Of a stretch of 64,000 bases of DNA, positions 8,234 through 17,254 are shown one piece after another. How positions within the stretch are numbered: position 1 is the stretch's first letter; every line of letters begins with the position of its first letter. The DNA lies in the NCBI RefSeq assembly GCF_003966755.1, contig NZ_AP018005.1, forward strand, positions 1,488,001 through 1,552,000, read 5' to 3'. The notes under the pieces were generated by a model. It ran no database searches. It saw nothing but the letters and a program-made list of their open reading frames with translations, and had not been told where the DNA came from. The DNA comes from Candidatus Rickettsiella viridis (GTDB lineage Bacteria > Pseudomonadota > Gammaproteobacteria > Diplorickettsiales > Diplorickettsiaceae). The translations under genes and the position numbers were made by a program.

Positions 8234-9619
8234 TTAAGCAAATTTAATGCTGGCACGTAATTGACCGAAGGTAGATTTACCATTCGTGGCTCCTAGATGC
8301 ACTAAAGCCCCGTCGGCGTCAAGAATAGCGCCTTCACCTACATTGTAATCTCTGTCTTGAACAACAGCAACACCCATATCAAACCATTTAGCCATATTGA
8401 CCAAATAATCTATATAGATACGTTTCTTAGGTAAGAAAGTCGCTAAATGGGTTGTTTGCTGCCAACCTAAAGCCACACGTGATTGATGTGCTTTCACAGG
8501 GAAAGTCAATCCGGCTTCTAAGCCCCAGACATTAGGTTTGCCTAAGAAACCAGGTACAACTGTTTGTCCTGAAGGCGTCGAGCCATTGATAAACACAGGA
8601 TTAGCTAAACTGCGCGTTGTAGCAACATAATGACCATTCACATCAAAAGGTCCAAATGCCATATCAGCGTTCACATCCCAAGCAGGAACCTTTTGATTAG
8701 GTAACCCTGGTACGCTTGCGCCTGTTACGAGGGAGTTGAGATAATAGGAAGATAATAAATTAGAATCTGCAATGTTAGCAATCCAACCTGCATCTACATT
8801 AATTTTAGTACTCAACAATTTCAAACCAAACCCTATGTCAACACCACCGTTTTGAATACGGCGTGTAGAACCACCGTCACTTAACTTAGGATTACCCGCA
8901 AAAGTATAAGCCGAACCATAGAAACCATTCGGCATAACAAACCCTAATTGAGCGACAGTTTGATTAATTTCAGTAAACAACTGGGTTGGGTTTTCGCTTT
9001 GTACAAACGCATAAGGATCATACTGACCAAACGGTACGTATTCTTTACCGACACGAAGATAAATCGGTGAAGCTTGGAAGTTACCGATGGTCGCATAGGC
9101 TGTATCTAGATTGGTCCGGTTAACGGGATGGTATACAAATAGCGAATTAGCAATATTATAAACGCCATTAGAACCTGGTACACCAGTCAATGAAGAATAA
9201 ACTAAGGACATCATCGCTGTTACCCAGTTATTAACGCGGGCATCAACGAATAAATTAGCATTATTCAATAATAAATCACTGGCTCGACCCGAAGAAGGAA
9301 CCATGATCAAATTACCAGGATCAGCAACCGCCGTAGTGGGAACAAAAGCTGGGTTAAACGTTAAAAAAACCGGTGGGCGGTTAGGAAGATAAGCATCTGT
9401 GTTTATCCAACCACTGAGGTTAATTCTACAAGTCCAACCGCAAGGCTGATCAAATCCACCAGGTTGATTTTGATCAAGTATCAGATCTGCTTTATTTGCT
9501 TGGTCGCGCATCACATCTAACTGATACGAAGTGTCCATATAATACGGCGCTGCCAAAACAGGTGCGCTAAGCCCAAGTGCTACGAGTGAAGCAACTATCG
9601 TCTTGAGTTTCATACTCAT
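8234..9619 (-). CDS. LbtU-like outer-membrane beta-barrel porin (second copy)
   Basis: A 461-residue exported protein. The signal peptide is MKLKTIVASLVALGLSAPVLA, and the mature part begins APYYMDTSYQLDV. It is followed by NLSGWINTDAYL and a long series of short beta segments, ending FGQLRASIKFA. It shares phrases with the porin at 5210 (YVPFGQYDPYAF versus YMPFGQYSSAM; GNFQASPIYLRVG versus GNLAEFPVYGTIG), so the two are diverged paralogues. This copy lacks the long coiled coil. AAGGAG sits just upstream; ATG 9619 and ATG 9613 are both possible starts. A siderophore or other solute role is inferred from the LbtU family only. Confidence 0.65.
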   Translation of the reverse strand: MSMKLKTIVASLVALGLSAPVLAAPYYMDTSYQLDVMRDQANKADLILDQNQPGGFDQPCGWTCRINLSGWINTDAYLPNRPPVFLTFNPAFVPTTAVADPGNLIMVPSSGRASDLLLNNANLFVDARVNNWVTAMMSLVYSSLTGVPGSNGVYNIANSLFVYHPVNRTNLDTAYATIGNFQASPIYLRVGKEYVPFGQYDPYAFVQSENPTQLFTEINQTVAQLGFVMPNGFYGSAYTFAGNPKLSDGGSTRRIQNGGVDIGFGLKLLSTKINVDAGWIANIADSNLLSSYYLNSLVTGASVPGLPNQKVPAWDVNADMAFGPFDVNGHYVATTRSLANPVFINGSTPSGQTVVPGFLGKPNVWGLEAGLTFPVKAHQSRVALGWQQTTHLATFLPKKRIYIDYLVNMAKWFDMGVAVVQDRDYNVGEGAILDADGALVHLGATNGKSTFGQLRASIKFA

Positions 9620-10117
9620 CCATCTCCTTAATAGGTTATCTACTTAACATTAAACTTAATTTTATATCTGCAACCCACCGATAAAATTGGAATAGGCGGC
9701 ATTCATAAAAATAATTCAAACACGGCCTTTATCGCTTGTTATTCCCTACCAAGGCTGTTTAATTTCCATTCCTGCCTGTCAAGGCGATATCGGCGAAAAT
9801 TAAACAACCCTGGTCTTGGTACCGCTATACATTCTTTTAATTAACTGTTTCGCAAACTCTAAACAATAAACTTGCTTAGCGGGTTACCAGAACCTTATAT
9901 ACTTTATTATTTTTTTGATTTTTCAGCTATTTGGCAGGCACAAGATTTTGTTATTTTTGCTGAAAATTGCTGCATATCAAGCATTAGATATACTATTGCG
10001 TTTTATACCTAACACAACGACTGGTGTCAATGGTTTTTTGTAAAAACATCACGTTAATCTAATGCTTAAAAAGAAACCTTGCCAATTACAAGAAAATAGA
10101 TGGCAAATCTATTAAAA
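9620..10117. other. 498-bp intergenic region with a long imperfect hairpin
   Basis: No credible coding sequence was found. An inverted repeat pairs TACCAAGGCTGTTTAATTT (about 9747-9765) with AAATTAAACAACCCTGGT plus CTTGGTA (about 9797-9820) around a 30-base loop that has its own small GCCTGTCAAGGC hairpin. The remainder is AT-rich and presumably holds the promoter of the 9619 porin. Part of it could encode a small RNA, but nothing in the sequence proves transcription. Confidence 0.5.
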
Positions 10118-10441
10118 TCAAGTTTCTGATATTTTTTTCTGCAACTCACCTGTTTTATAGAGTTGCTCAATGACATCGCAACCCCCGATCAGCTCACCCT
10201 TATAATACAGTTGCGGAAACGTCGGCCACTGTGAATAGCGTTTTAACTCCTCACGAAGATCATTATTTTCCAAGATATTAACGTGTGCAAATTTTGTCCC
10301 ACACGCCTTTAGCGCTTGCACTACGCGTGCTGAAAAACCACAACGCGGATGGTCGGGCGTCCCTTTCATATATAAAATAAGCGTATATTCAGCAAGCTGC
10401 TGCTTAATCATTTCTAAGGTATTTTGTGTTTTACTTTCCAT
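10118..10441 (-). CDS. grxD: Monothiol glutaredoxin Grx4/GrxD
   Basis: A 107-residue protein with the CGFS active-site motif (HPRCGFSARVVQAL). It also has the glutathione-binding WPTFPQLYYKGELIGGCDVI segment of monothiol glutaredoxins. The family carries and delivers [2Fe-2S] clusters, often with BolA partners, and takes part in iron homeostasis. ATG at 10441, preceded by GAGGC, gives the usual length; the frame extends eight codons further. It is divergent from sodB, whose product is an iron enzyme. Confidence 0.93.
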   Translation of the reverse strand: MESKTQNTLEMIKQQLAEYTLILYMKGTPDHPRCGFSARVVQALKACGTKFAHVNILENNDLREELKRYSQWPTFPQLYYKGELIGGCDVIEQLYKTGELQKKISET

Positions 10442-10599
10442 TATTGCCTCAAAAGCTCTGGTCAACCATTATTGATTACATTATTAAAAACTTCATGCCC
10501 CAAGTACGAAGCGCATATAAAGCTTGCCTTATGATCACTCGGATTTTAAAATCACGCAAGCAATTTTAGCGTTTTTAAAAATAAACGAGGATCTCGCAC

Positions 10600-11184
10600 A
10601 TGAAACACGAACTACCCACCCTACCCTATAGCTTAGATGCCCTAGCGCCCACACTTTCTAAAGAAACTTTAGAATATCACTACGGCAAACATCATAAAGC
10701 TTATGTGGATAAACTCAACGAACTCATTCCAGGCACTGAGTTTGCTGAACTATCCCTGGAAGATATTATAAAAAAAGCCCCCGCAGGCCCTATCTTCAAT
10801 AATGCAGCCCAAATATGGAATCATACTTTCTATTGGCACAGCATGACACCTGAAAGTACAAAAAATAAACCGCATGGTGCATTAGCTAGCGATATAGATA
10901 AAACATTTGGATCCTTTGAAAAATTCAAAGAAGCTTTTAATAAAGCCGCTGTTGCTCAATTTGGCTCCGGATGGGCCTGGTTAATTAAAGACGGCCAGGG
11001 TCTGAGCATTCAAACCACTAGTAATGCCGCTACCCCTTTTAAGGATGGAAAAATCTGTTTAATGACCTGTGACGTCTGGGAACATGCTTACTACATTGAT
11101 TACCGTAACGCCCGTCCCAAATACTTAGAAAAATTCTGGGAATTAGTGGATTGGGACTTTGCTAGCAAAAACTTCGGCAAATAA
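10600..11184 (+). CDS. sodB: Superoxide dismutase, iron type
   Basis: A 194-residue cytoplasmic enzyme that dismutates superoxide. Metal ligands are visible in order: His in [14 protein letters not shown], His in [11 protein letters not shown], and Asp plus His in [19 protein letters not shown]-type residues ([12 protein letters not shown]) and the Gln placed as in FeSODs favour iron over manganese. GAGGATC precedes ATG 10600. The stop codon overlaps the argD start (TAATG). Confidence 0.93.
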   Translation: MKHELPTLPYSLDALAPTLSKETLEYHYGKHHKAYVDKLNELIPGTEFAELSLEDIIKKAPAGPIFNNAAQIWNHTFYWHSMTPESTKNKPHGALASDIDKTFGSFEKFKEAFNKAAVAQFGSGWAWLIKDGQGLSIQTTSNAATPFKDGKICLMTCDVWEHAYYIDYRNARPKYLEKFWELVDWDFASKNFGK

Positions 11185-12398
11185 TGAACTCAAACAACCC
11201 CCAACATTCCACTTCTAACTTAATGCCGATTTATCCCAATCGCCTAGCGATCGCCTTTGAACGAGGCCAAGGAGTTTGGCTATGGGATAAAGACGGTGAA
11301 AAATACTTAGATGCCTTAGCAGGAATTGCCGTCTGTGGTTTAGGCCACTCACATCCCGCTGTGACCAAAACCTTCTGTGAGCAAGCTGGAAAATTGATTC
11401 ATGTCTCTAATACCTATCAAATTCCTGAACAAGAAACGCTCGCTAGCGCTTTAGCACGCACGTCGGGAATGGATCAGGTTTTTTATGCCAACTCAGGCGC
11501 TGAAGCCAATGAAGCCGCTATAAAAATGGCTCGCCTGTATGCGCGAAAAAAAAATATTGCGGAACCAATCGTTATTTGCATGAAAAATAGCTTTCATGGT
11601 CGAACCATGGCCACACTCAGCGCATCTGGCAGTGAACGCTTACAAATAGGTTTCGAGCCTTTAGTAGAGCGATTTATCCATATCCCTTTTAATGATATCT
11701 CCGCCTTAAAAACAGCTGTAAAACAACACCAACAAAGCATCGTCGCTATCATGCTTGAACCTGTTCAAGGTGATGGTGGTATTCAAGCAGCAACAACTGA
11801 GTTTCTAAAAACAATCCGCCTACTCTGCAACCAACATGATTGGTTGATGATTTTGGATGAAATTCAAACTGGACTTTGCCGTACGGGCCCTTGGTTTGCC
11901 TATCAACACCATGACGTTATGCCTGACGTGTTAACCTTGGCTAAAACGCTAGCCAATGGTTTTCCCATAGGTGCCTATCTCTCTCGCGATAAAGCCAACA
12001 ATTTGTTCCCTATTGGCAAACATGGCTCTACCTTTGCTGGTAATACTCTGGGTTGTGCGGTGGCTATCACCGTACTAGATACATTAGAAAAAGAAAATAT
12101 TTCTACACATGTAAAAAAAATCGGAGACTATTTAATTCAGCAATTAAAAAAATGTTTCTCTAAACATACACAGGTTATTTCAATACGAGGCCAAGGTCTT
12201 ATGATTGGTATAGAGCTCGATCGCGAATGTCGCAACCTACCGCGTTTAGGACTGAAACATCGACTATTATTTAATGTCGTTGCTAATAACACGATACGAC
12301 TTTTACCGCCTTTAATTCTTAACGAAGAAGAAGCCAATGAAATCTGTCATCGTCTGGTAAAAACAGTCGATGACTTCTATACCGCTGAATCATTATGA
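11184..12398 (+). CDS. argD: Acetylornithine/succinyl-diaminopimelate-type class-III aminotransferase
   Basis: A 404-residue PLP enzyme of the ArgD group. Recognisable segments are ALAGIAVCGLGHSHP, FYANSGAEANEAAIKMAR, SFHGRTMATLSASG, MLEPVQGDGGI and ILDEIQTGLCRTG. The PLP lysine is in LAKTLANGFPIGAY, followed by HGSTFAGNTLGC. ArgD serves arginine biosynthesis and can act in the lysine/diaminopimelate branch; no other arg genes lie in this window, so the second role is worth considering. Its start overlaps the sodB stop, and its end overlaps the next gene by four bases (ATGA). Confidence 0.87.
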   Translation: MNSNNPQHSTSNLMPIYPNRLAIAFERGQGVWLWDKDGEKYLDALAGIAVCGLGHSHPAVTKTFCEQAGKLIHVSNTYQIPEQETLASALARTSGMDQVFYANSGAEANEAAIKMARLYARKKNIAEPIVICMKNSFHGRTMATLSASGSERLQIGFEPLVERFIHIPFNDISALKTAVKQHQQSIVAIMLEPVQGDGGIQAATTEFLKTIRLLCNQHDWLMILDEIQTGLCRTGPWFAYQHHDVMPDVLTLAKTLANGFPIGAYLSRDKANNLFPIGKHGSTFAGNTLGCAVAITVLDTLEKENISTHVKKIGDYLIQQLKKCFSKHTQVISIRGQGLMIGIELDRECRNLPRLGLKHRLLFNVVANNTIRLLPPLILNEEEANEICHRLVKTVDDFYTAESL

Positions 12399-13570
12399 CA
12401 ACGTCTAAAGAAAAAAAATTACAGTTCGCTACGCGCACTATTCATGCCGGACAATCACCTGATCCAAGCACAGGCGCTGTGATGACACCTATCTACGCCA
12501 CCTCAACCTATGCACAGAAAGGTCCTGGCGAACATCAAGGCTTTGAATATTCCCGATCACACAACCCAACCCGCTTTGCTTATGAACGTTGTATTGCCGA
12601 TCTGGAAAGCGGACGGGCTGGATTTGCCTTTGCTTCGGGGTTAGCGGCGATTAATACCGTACTTGAGTTATTAAAACCGGGTGATCACGTTATCGGCATG
12701 GATGATTTGTATGGCGGTACGGTGCGCTTATTTAGCCAAGTGAAACAACGCTCTGCCGGCTTGCAATTTTCTTTTGTTGATTTAACACAACTTGATAATC
12801 TAAGTAGCCATATAAAGCCTGAGACTAAATTACTCTGGATAGAATCGCCGACTAATCCCTTATTAAAATTAGTTGATATCGTTGCGGCTGTAAAAATTGC
12901 GAAACAACACAACATTCTCGTGGTCGTCGATAACACCTTTGCCACACCCTGGATACAACGCCCTTTAGAAATGGGTTGTGATTTAGTCGTACATTCAGCC
13001 ACTAAATATCTGAACGGTCATTCAGATATGGTAGGCGGCATTGTAGTTGTCGGCGATAATCACGATCTCATTGAGAAAATGCGCTATCTACAAAATGCTA
13101 CCGGTGCAATACAAGGACCCTTCGATAGTTTTCTAGCATTACGTGGATTAAAAACATTGGCATTACGCATGGAAAAACACTGCTTAAATGCGCTGCAGAT
13201 TGCACAGCACTTAGAAAAGCATTCGAAGGCTGCCGAAGTTTATTATCCTGGGCTTGCGAGTCATGCTCAACATGCACTCGCTAAAAAACAAATGGCAAAT
13301 AAGTTTGGCGGCATTATTAGCTTTGTTTTAAAAGGTGATTTAAACGACGTTCGCCATTTTCTTTCACGTTGCCGTTTATTTACCTTAGCTGAAAGTTTGG
13401 GTGGTGTAGAAAGCCTTGTCGATCATCCTGCCATCATGACACACGCATCGGTACCCGCAGAAACGCGTGCGCATTTGGGCATTAGTGATAGTTTAATTCG
13501 CTTGTCTGTTGGTGTAGAAGCAATTGAGGATCTCATCCAAGATTTAGAACAGGCCCTGAGCTTTAAATAA
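12395..13570 (+). CDS. Cystathionine gamma-synthase / gamma-lyase type PLP enzyme
   Basis: A 391-residue Cys/Met-metabolism PLP-dependent enzyme. It shows YSRSHNPTRFAYE, FASGLAAI, the VDNTFATP segment with the cofactor-contacting Asp, and HSATKYLNGHSDMVGG with the PLP lysine. The C-terminal AESLGGVESLVDHPAIMTH is typical of MetB/MetC/CGL. Sequence inspection does not separate the synthase (MetB) from the lyase. A lyase releasing sulfur from cysteine or cystathionine would fit the following PP-loop and TusA genes, but this is only inference. It overlaps argD by four bases. Confidence 0.85.
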   Translation: MTTSKEKKLQFATRTIHAGQSPDPSTGAVMTPIYATSTYAQKGPGEHQGFEYSRSHNPTRFAYERCIADLESGRAGFAFASGLAAINTVLELLKPGDHVIGMDDLYGGTVRLFSQVKQRSAGLQFSFVDLTQLDNLSSHIKPETKLLWIESPTNPLLKLVDIVAAVKIAKQHNILVVVDNTFATPWIQRPLEMGCDLVVHSATKYLNGHSDMVGGIVVVGDNHDLIEKMRYLQNATGAIQGPFDSFLALRGLKTLALRMEKHCLNALQIAQHLEKHSKAAEVYYPGLASHAQHALAKKQMANKFGGIISFVLKGDLNDVRHFLSRCRLFTLAESLGGVESLVDHPAIMTHASVPAETRAHLGISDSLIRLSVGVEAIEDLIQDLEQALSFK

Positions 13571-13578
13571 TAAAACCC

Positions 13579-14622
13579 ATGATAAAAAAAGCAATCGCGC
13601 TTATTTCCGGTGGTCTAGATTCCATGCTAGCGGCTCGCGTGGTACAAGAACAAGGTATTCATGTCGAAGGTATTAACTTTTACACGGGGTTTTGCGTCGA
13701 AGGTCATACACACGCTATCCGTAACACGGATGAAAACAAGCCTAAACGCAATAATGCGTTATGGGCGGCAGAACAATTAGGTATTAAATTACATATTATC
13801 GATATCATCCAAGAATATAAACAAATTGTATTAAATCCTAAACATGGTTATGGCACACACCTTAACCCTTGCTTAGATTGCAAAATTTTCATGGTAAATA
13901 AAGCAAAACAATGGATGGAAGAAAATCAATTTGACTTTATCATTACCGGTGAAGTCATTGGCCAGCGACCTAAATCTCAACTTAAAAAAAACATGCCTAT
14001 TGTGGCACGAGAATCGCAAGCGGACGATCGCTTACTACGACCACTTTGCGCTAAATTTCTAGCGCCCACGTTGCCAGAACGAGAAGGATGGGTAGCACGC
14101 GAAAAACTACATGGTTTTTCTGGTCGTAGTCGCACACCACAATTTGATTTAGCAAAACAATTTAATTTTAGCGATTATGCCCAACCTGCGGGTGGTTGCT
14201 GTTTTTTAACCAATGGTCACTACAGCAAAAAACTCAAAGATCTTTGGCAGCATCGAGGTAAAAAAGACTATGAGTTTGATGATATTGTCTTGCTCAAAGT
14301 AGGACGCCATCTCCGACCTAGCCTACTATTCAAACTCATTATCGGCCGTGATGAAGGTGAAAATCATTTTCTTGAAGGTTATCAGCAACAATTTACCTCG
14401 ATCAAACCGATCAGCCATCGTGGCCCCTTCACGCTAATCGATGGCCAGGCAGCTGCCGAGGATATTCACATTGCGGCACAAATTACCGCTCGATTTTGCC
14501 AAGCAGAAACAAGTGATTTAGTGACTTTAGAGGTCCACTCACAAAGCGGTAGCCTGCTAACCCTCACTGTGAGTCCCTTTACTACAGATCAGATCTGCAA
14601 AGAATGGTATATTTCAGGGTAA
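13579..14622 (+). CDS. PP-loop ATPase related to tRNA thiouridylases
   Basis: A 347-residue protein beginning MIKKAIALISGGLDSMLAA, where SGGLDS is the ATP-pyrophosphatase P-loop of tRNA sulfur-insertion and related enzymes. Cysteine motifs NPCLDCKIFM and AGGCCFLTN could carry persulfide or bind a cluster. The GEVIGQRPKSQ segment resembles MnmA-like proteins often annotated as tRNA 2-thiouridylase-like. It is not a standard MnmA: the sequence is diverged and the C-terminus differs. It lies 8 bp after the PLP enzyme and directly precedes a tusA-like gene, consistent with sulfur transfer to tRNA. Exact target is unknown. Confidence 0.65.
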   Translation: MIKKAIALISGGLDSMLAARVVQEQGIHVEGINFYTGFCVEGHTHAIRNTDENKPKRNNALWAAEQLGIKLHIIDIIQEYKQIVLNPKHGYGTHLNPCLDCKIFMVNKAKQWMEENQFDFIITGEVIGQRPKSQLKKNMPIVARESQADDRLLRPLCAKFLAPTLPEREGWVAREKLHGFSGRSRTPQFDLAKQFNFSDYAQPAGGCCFLTNGHYSKKLKDLWQHRGKKDYEFDDIVLLKVGRHLRPSLLFKLIIGRDEGENHFLEGYQQQFTSIKPISHRGPFTLIDGQAAAEDIHIAAQITARFCQAETSDLVTLEVHSQSGSLLTLTVSPFTTDQICKEWYISG

Positions 14623-14652
14623 TTATTAATAACCTAAGCAATAATGACTCAT

Positions 14653-14779
14653 TATACTCACAGCAATGGGATTTTCGGTAAGGCGCCACGAAAATGAACA
14701 ACCGCAGTGTATATAACATACATGAGGATTGCGAATTGAGCGGGAACACAGCCAAAAATTCTAGTACAAAGAATATATA
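14653..14779 (+). repeat. 125-bp MITE-like repeat, copy 1 (supplies the tusA start)
   Basis: It begins TATACTCACAGCAATGGGAT, has the central AAGGCGCC and ATACATGAGGATTGCGAATT segments, and ends near AAGAATATATA. The end is one of the more diverged (consensus GAAGAGTATA). The 3' two-thirds is translated as residues 1-29 of the downstream TusA-like protein. Confidence 0.9.
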
Positions 14780-14999
14780 TCGACTGGATGCACGGCGTTT
14801 ATTGTGTCCTTTACCTGTTATTCGGGTACAAGAGCGAGTCAAGCAACTGAATGCTGGTGATATTTTAGAGGTTGTCTGCACAGACAAAGGCAGTTTATCC
14901 GATATCTCTGCGTGGTGCCGAGTCCATGGTCACCATTTAGTTTCTAGCCATAGTCAGCAACGTGAAATTTTTATGACCGTACAAGTAGGCTCAGCGTAG
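14694..14999 (+). CDS. tusA: TusA-family sulfur carrier with repeat-encoded N-terminus
   Basis: A 101-residue protein whose residues 30-101 form a TusA/SirA domain: YRLDARRLLCPLPVIRVQ contains the CPxP motif with the sulfur-accepting cysteine, followed by GDILEVVCTDKGS. TusA relays persulfide sulfur from IscS toward tRNA thiolation and other sinks. Residues 1-29 (MNNRSVYNIHEDCELSG and onward) are entirely encoded by the dispersed repeat. No ATG or GTG occurs between the repeat and the domain, so the repeat provides the start; ATG 14694 is the first, and a TTG at 14736 is an alternative. It follows the PP-loop gene by 71 bp. Confidence 0.82.
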   Translation: MNNRSVYNIHEDCELSGNTAKNSSTKNIYRLDARRLLCPLPVIRVQERVKQLNAGDILEVVCTDKGSLSDISAWCRVHGHHLVSSHSQQREIFMTVQVGSA

Positions 15000-15006
15000 G
15001 ATATGG

Positions 15007-16140
15007 ATGGAATCTAGTCGATACCAACAAGTACGTTCCGTCAGCCTTTGGGGTGGACTAAAGAACGTCATCCTTTCCACAGTCAAAATCATCTTTGGGA
15101 TTACTGGACATTCGCATGCACTATTAGCGGATGGCATCCATTCTCTGTCAGACTTACTGATTGATGGTGTCGTTATTATTGCCTCTAAATTTGGCAGTAA
15201 AGCCGCTGATGAAGACCATCCTTATGGGCATGGACGTATAGAAACGGCCGCAACAGTATTTCTAGCATTAGTATTAGCACTGGCTGGCTTTGGTATCATT
15301 ATCGACGCGGGTTTTACCATCGCTGCTTCTCACGTTAACACTATCCCCTCTCATTATGTTTTATGGATTGCTATCACATCGATTTTTTTAAATGAAGGCT
15401 TGTATTACTGGACCAAACGAATTGCAAAACACGTTAAATCAAAATTATTGATGACTAATGCTTGGCATCATCGCAGTGACTCTGCTTCCTCCTTGGCTGT
15501 TGCACTCGGTGTAATGGGTGCCTGGGCAGGGTTTCCTAAGCTAGATGCCTTGGCTGCTGTTATCGTTGGCCTCATGATCCTCAAAATTTCTTGGGATTTT
15601 GGTTGGCATAGCATTCAAGAGCTAGTTGATACGGCACCTAGCCTAGAGGAAACAAAAAAAGTTAGGCAGTTTATAAAAAAAATTCCGGGTGTAGCCGCCA
15701 TTCATCAATTACGTACACGTTCAATTGCAGGTTCAATCTTTTGTGACGTGCATGTATTAGTGGATCCGCAGCTTAGCGTTTCAGAAGGCCACCATATTGG
15801 CCAAGAAGTCGAACACCTTCTAACAGAAAATTTTCCTGATATCACCGATGTAACCGTCCATATTGATACGGAAGATGATGAGCTAACAAACCCTTCGCGC
15901 CATTTACCTAATCGAGCGACGTTACAACCTATTTTGCTTCGGGAGTGGAAACCTCTCCTTCCTGAAACAATCATTCATGCCGCCACTTTTCACTATCAAA
16001 GTAGCGGAATATTGATTGAATTAAAATTACCGCTAAGTTTTTTAGATCAGCCTTCTTTATTGCAAGAACTAAAAAAAATAACGCATTCAGCCGAATTTAT
16101 TACCGGTATTAAACTCTTTTATTATAACCCCAGTGAATAA
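15007..16140 (+). CDS. Cation diffusion facilitator (CDF) metal efflux transporter
   Basis: A 377-residue inner-membrane protein with the CDF layout. The first metal-site helix is LLADGIHSLSDLLID, followed by DEDHPYGHGRIETAA. The second site is NAWHHRSDSASSLAV, with HxxxD. A cytoplasmic domain from about residue 210 includes VHVLVDPQLSVSEGHHIG. It resembles FieF/MamM-type divalent metal exporters that use the proton gradient. The C-terminus is about 80 residues longer than E. coli FieF. It starts 7 bp after tusA; xthA begins one base after its stop. Substrate (Zn, Fe, Mn or Cd) is not predictable here. Confidence 0.87.
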   Translation: MESSRYQQVRSVSLWGGLKNVILSTVKIIFGITGHSHALLADGIHSLSDLLIDGVVIIASKFGSKAADEDHPYGHGRIETAATVFLALVLALAGFGIIIDAGFTIAASHVNTIPSHYVLWIAITSIFLNEGLYYWTKRIAKHVKSKLLMTNAWHHRSDSASSLAVALGVMGAWAGFPKLDALAAVIVGLMILKISWDFGWHSIQELVDTAPSLEETKKVRQFIKKIPGVAAIHQLRTRSIAGSIFCDVHVLVDPQLSVSEGHHIGQEVEHLLTENFPDITDVTVHIDTEDDELTNPSRHLPNRATLQPILLREWKPLLPETIIHAATFHYQSSGILIELKLPLSFLDQPSLLQELKKITHSAEFITGIKLFYYNPSE

Positions 16141-16141
16141 A

Positions 16142-16918
16142 ATGTTTACGATTGCAACCTGGAATGTTAACTCGTTACGTGTGCGACTTAACCATGTATT
16201 AGAATGGTTAGCACTACGAAAGCCCGATGTACTCGCTTTACAAGAAACCAAAGTCGAAGATCAACATTTTCCTGAAGAAGCATTACGCCAAGCGGGTTAT
16301 CATGTTTTTTTCAATGGCCAAAAAACTTATAATGGCGTTGCACTACTTAGTTGCTCACCGCTGCATAATCTGCTTACCGCCTTACCCAACTTAGATGATA
16401 TTCAACGGCGCGTTTTAATTGCCAATATCGGCAATTTACGTATCGTGAATGTCTATGTGCCGAATGGTGCTAGCCCCGACTCCGAAAAATATATCTATAA
16501 ACTAAATTGGCTTAATAAATTACAAGCCTATTTACAACAAGAATTAATCCAGCATCCGCGTTTAATCGTACTCGGCGATTTTAATATTGCGCCTGAAGAT
16601 AAAGATGTCCACGATCCGGCGGCCTGGGAAGGCCATGTATTGGTTAGCCCGGCTGAACGTAACGCGCTAAAAGGCATCTTGGACTTAGGATTAAAAGATA
16701 GTTTTCGCTTACTCAATACTGAACCAGGACAATATAGCTGGTGGGATTATCGTGCTGGCGCATTTCGACGCAATAATGGCTTACGAATTGATCATATTCT
16801 AAGCAGTTCTGAGCTAGCGCCTCATTGCGTACGTTGTGAAATCGATAAAGAAATACGTGGATGGGAAAAACCATCTGACCACGTTCCCATCATAGCAAGT
16901 TATGAAAATATCAACTAG
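16142..16918 (+). CDS. xthA: Exodeoxyribonuclease III (AP endonuclease)
   Basis: A 258-residue DNA-repair nuclease of the exonuclease III family. It starts MFTIATWNVNSLRVRL; a GTG three codons earlier overlaps the preceding gene. Catalytic and metal motifs are LALQETKVEDQHFP (Glu), VNVYVPNGASPDSEKY, VLGDFNIAPEDKDVHDP, WWDYRAGAFRRNNGLRIDHIL and the terminal PSDHVPI with its catalytic His. It removes abasic sites and 3' blocks in base-excision repair. Confidence 0.93.
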   Translation: MFTIATWNVNSLRVRLNHVLEWLALRKPDVLALQETKVEDQHFPEEALRQAGYHVFFNGQKTYNGVALLSCSPLHNLLTALPNLDDIQRRVLIANIGNLRIVNVYVPNGASPDSEKYIYKLNWLNKLQAYLQQELIQHPRLIVLGDFNIAPEDKDVHDPAAWEGHVLVSPAERNALKGILDLGLKDSFRLLNTEPGQYSWWDYRAGAFRRNNGLRIDHILSSSELAPHCVRCEIDKEIRGWEKPSDHVPIIASYENIN

Positions 16919-16927
16919 GATTTAGAT

Positions 16928-17248
16928 ATGACAGATACTATCAAAGCACGTTTTGGCATTGGCGAAATTGTGCAACATAATTTGTTTGGCTATCGTGGCG
17001 TCATTGTCGACGCCGACGCTGGCTTTCAAGGTGATGAAGGCTGGTATAATAAAAATGCGCCTGGGAATCCCTCTAAAAGCCAACCCTGGTATCATCTTTT
17101 AGTTCACGGCTCAGTGCACCATGCCTATGCAGCAGAAATTAACTTGGTAAAAGACGATACCTCAGACCCTGTTGAACACCCTGAATTAGATTATTTTTTC
17201 GATACTTTTATAGACGGTATGTACCATCGTCGCCGTTATAGCAATTAA
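16928..17248 (+). CDS. hspQ: Heat shock protein HspQ (hemimethylated-DNA-binding YccV-like)
   Basis: A 106-residue protein with the YccV-like domain: KARFGIGEIVQHNLFGYRG, a GVIVDADAGF turn, QPWYHLLVHG and AYAAEINL. HspQ in enterobacteria is a specificity-enhancing factor for the Lon protease and binds hemimethylated DNA at oriC. It lies 9 bp after xthA on the same strand and 6 bp before sixA. Confidence 0.9.
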   Translation: MTDTIKARFGIGEIVQHNLFGYRGVIVDADAGFQGDEGWYNKNAPGNPSKSQPWYHLLVHGSVHHAYAAEINLVKDDTSDPVEHPELDYFFDTFIDGMYHRRRYSN

Positions 17249-17254
17249 ATAAAA

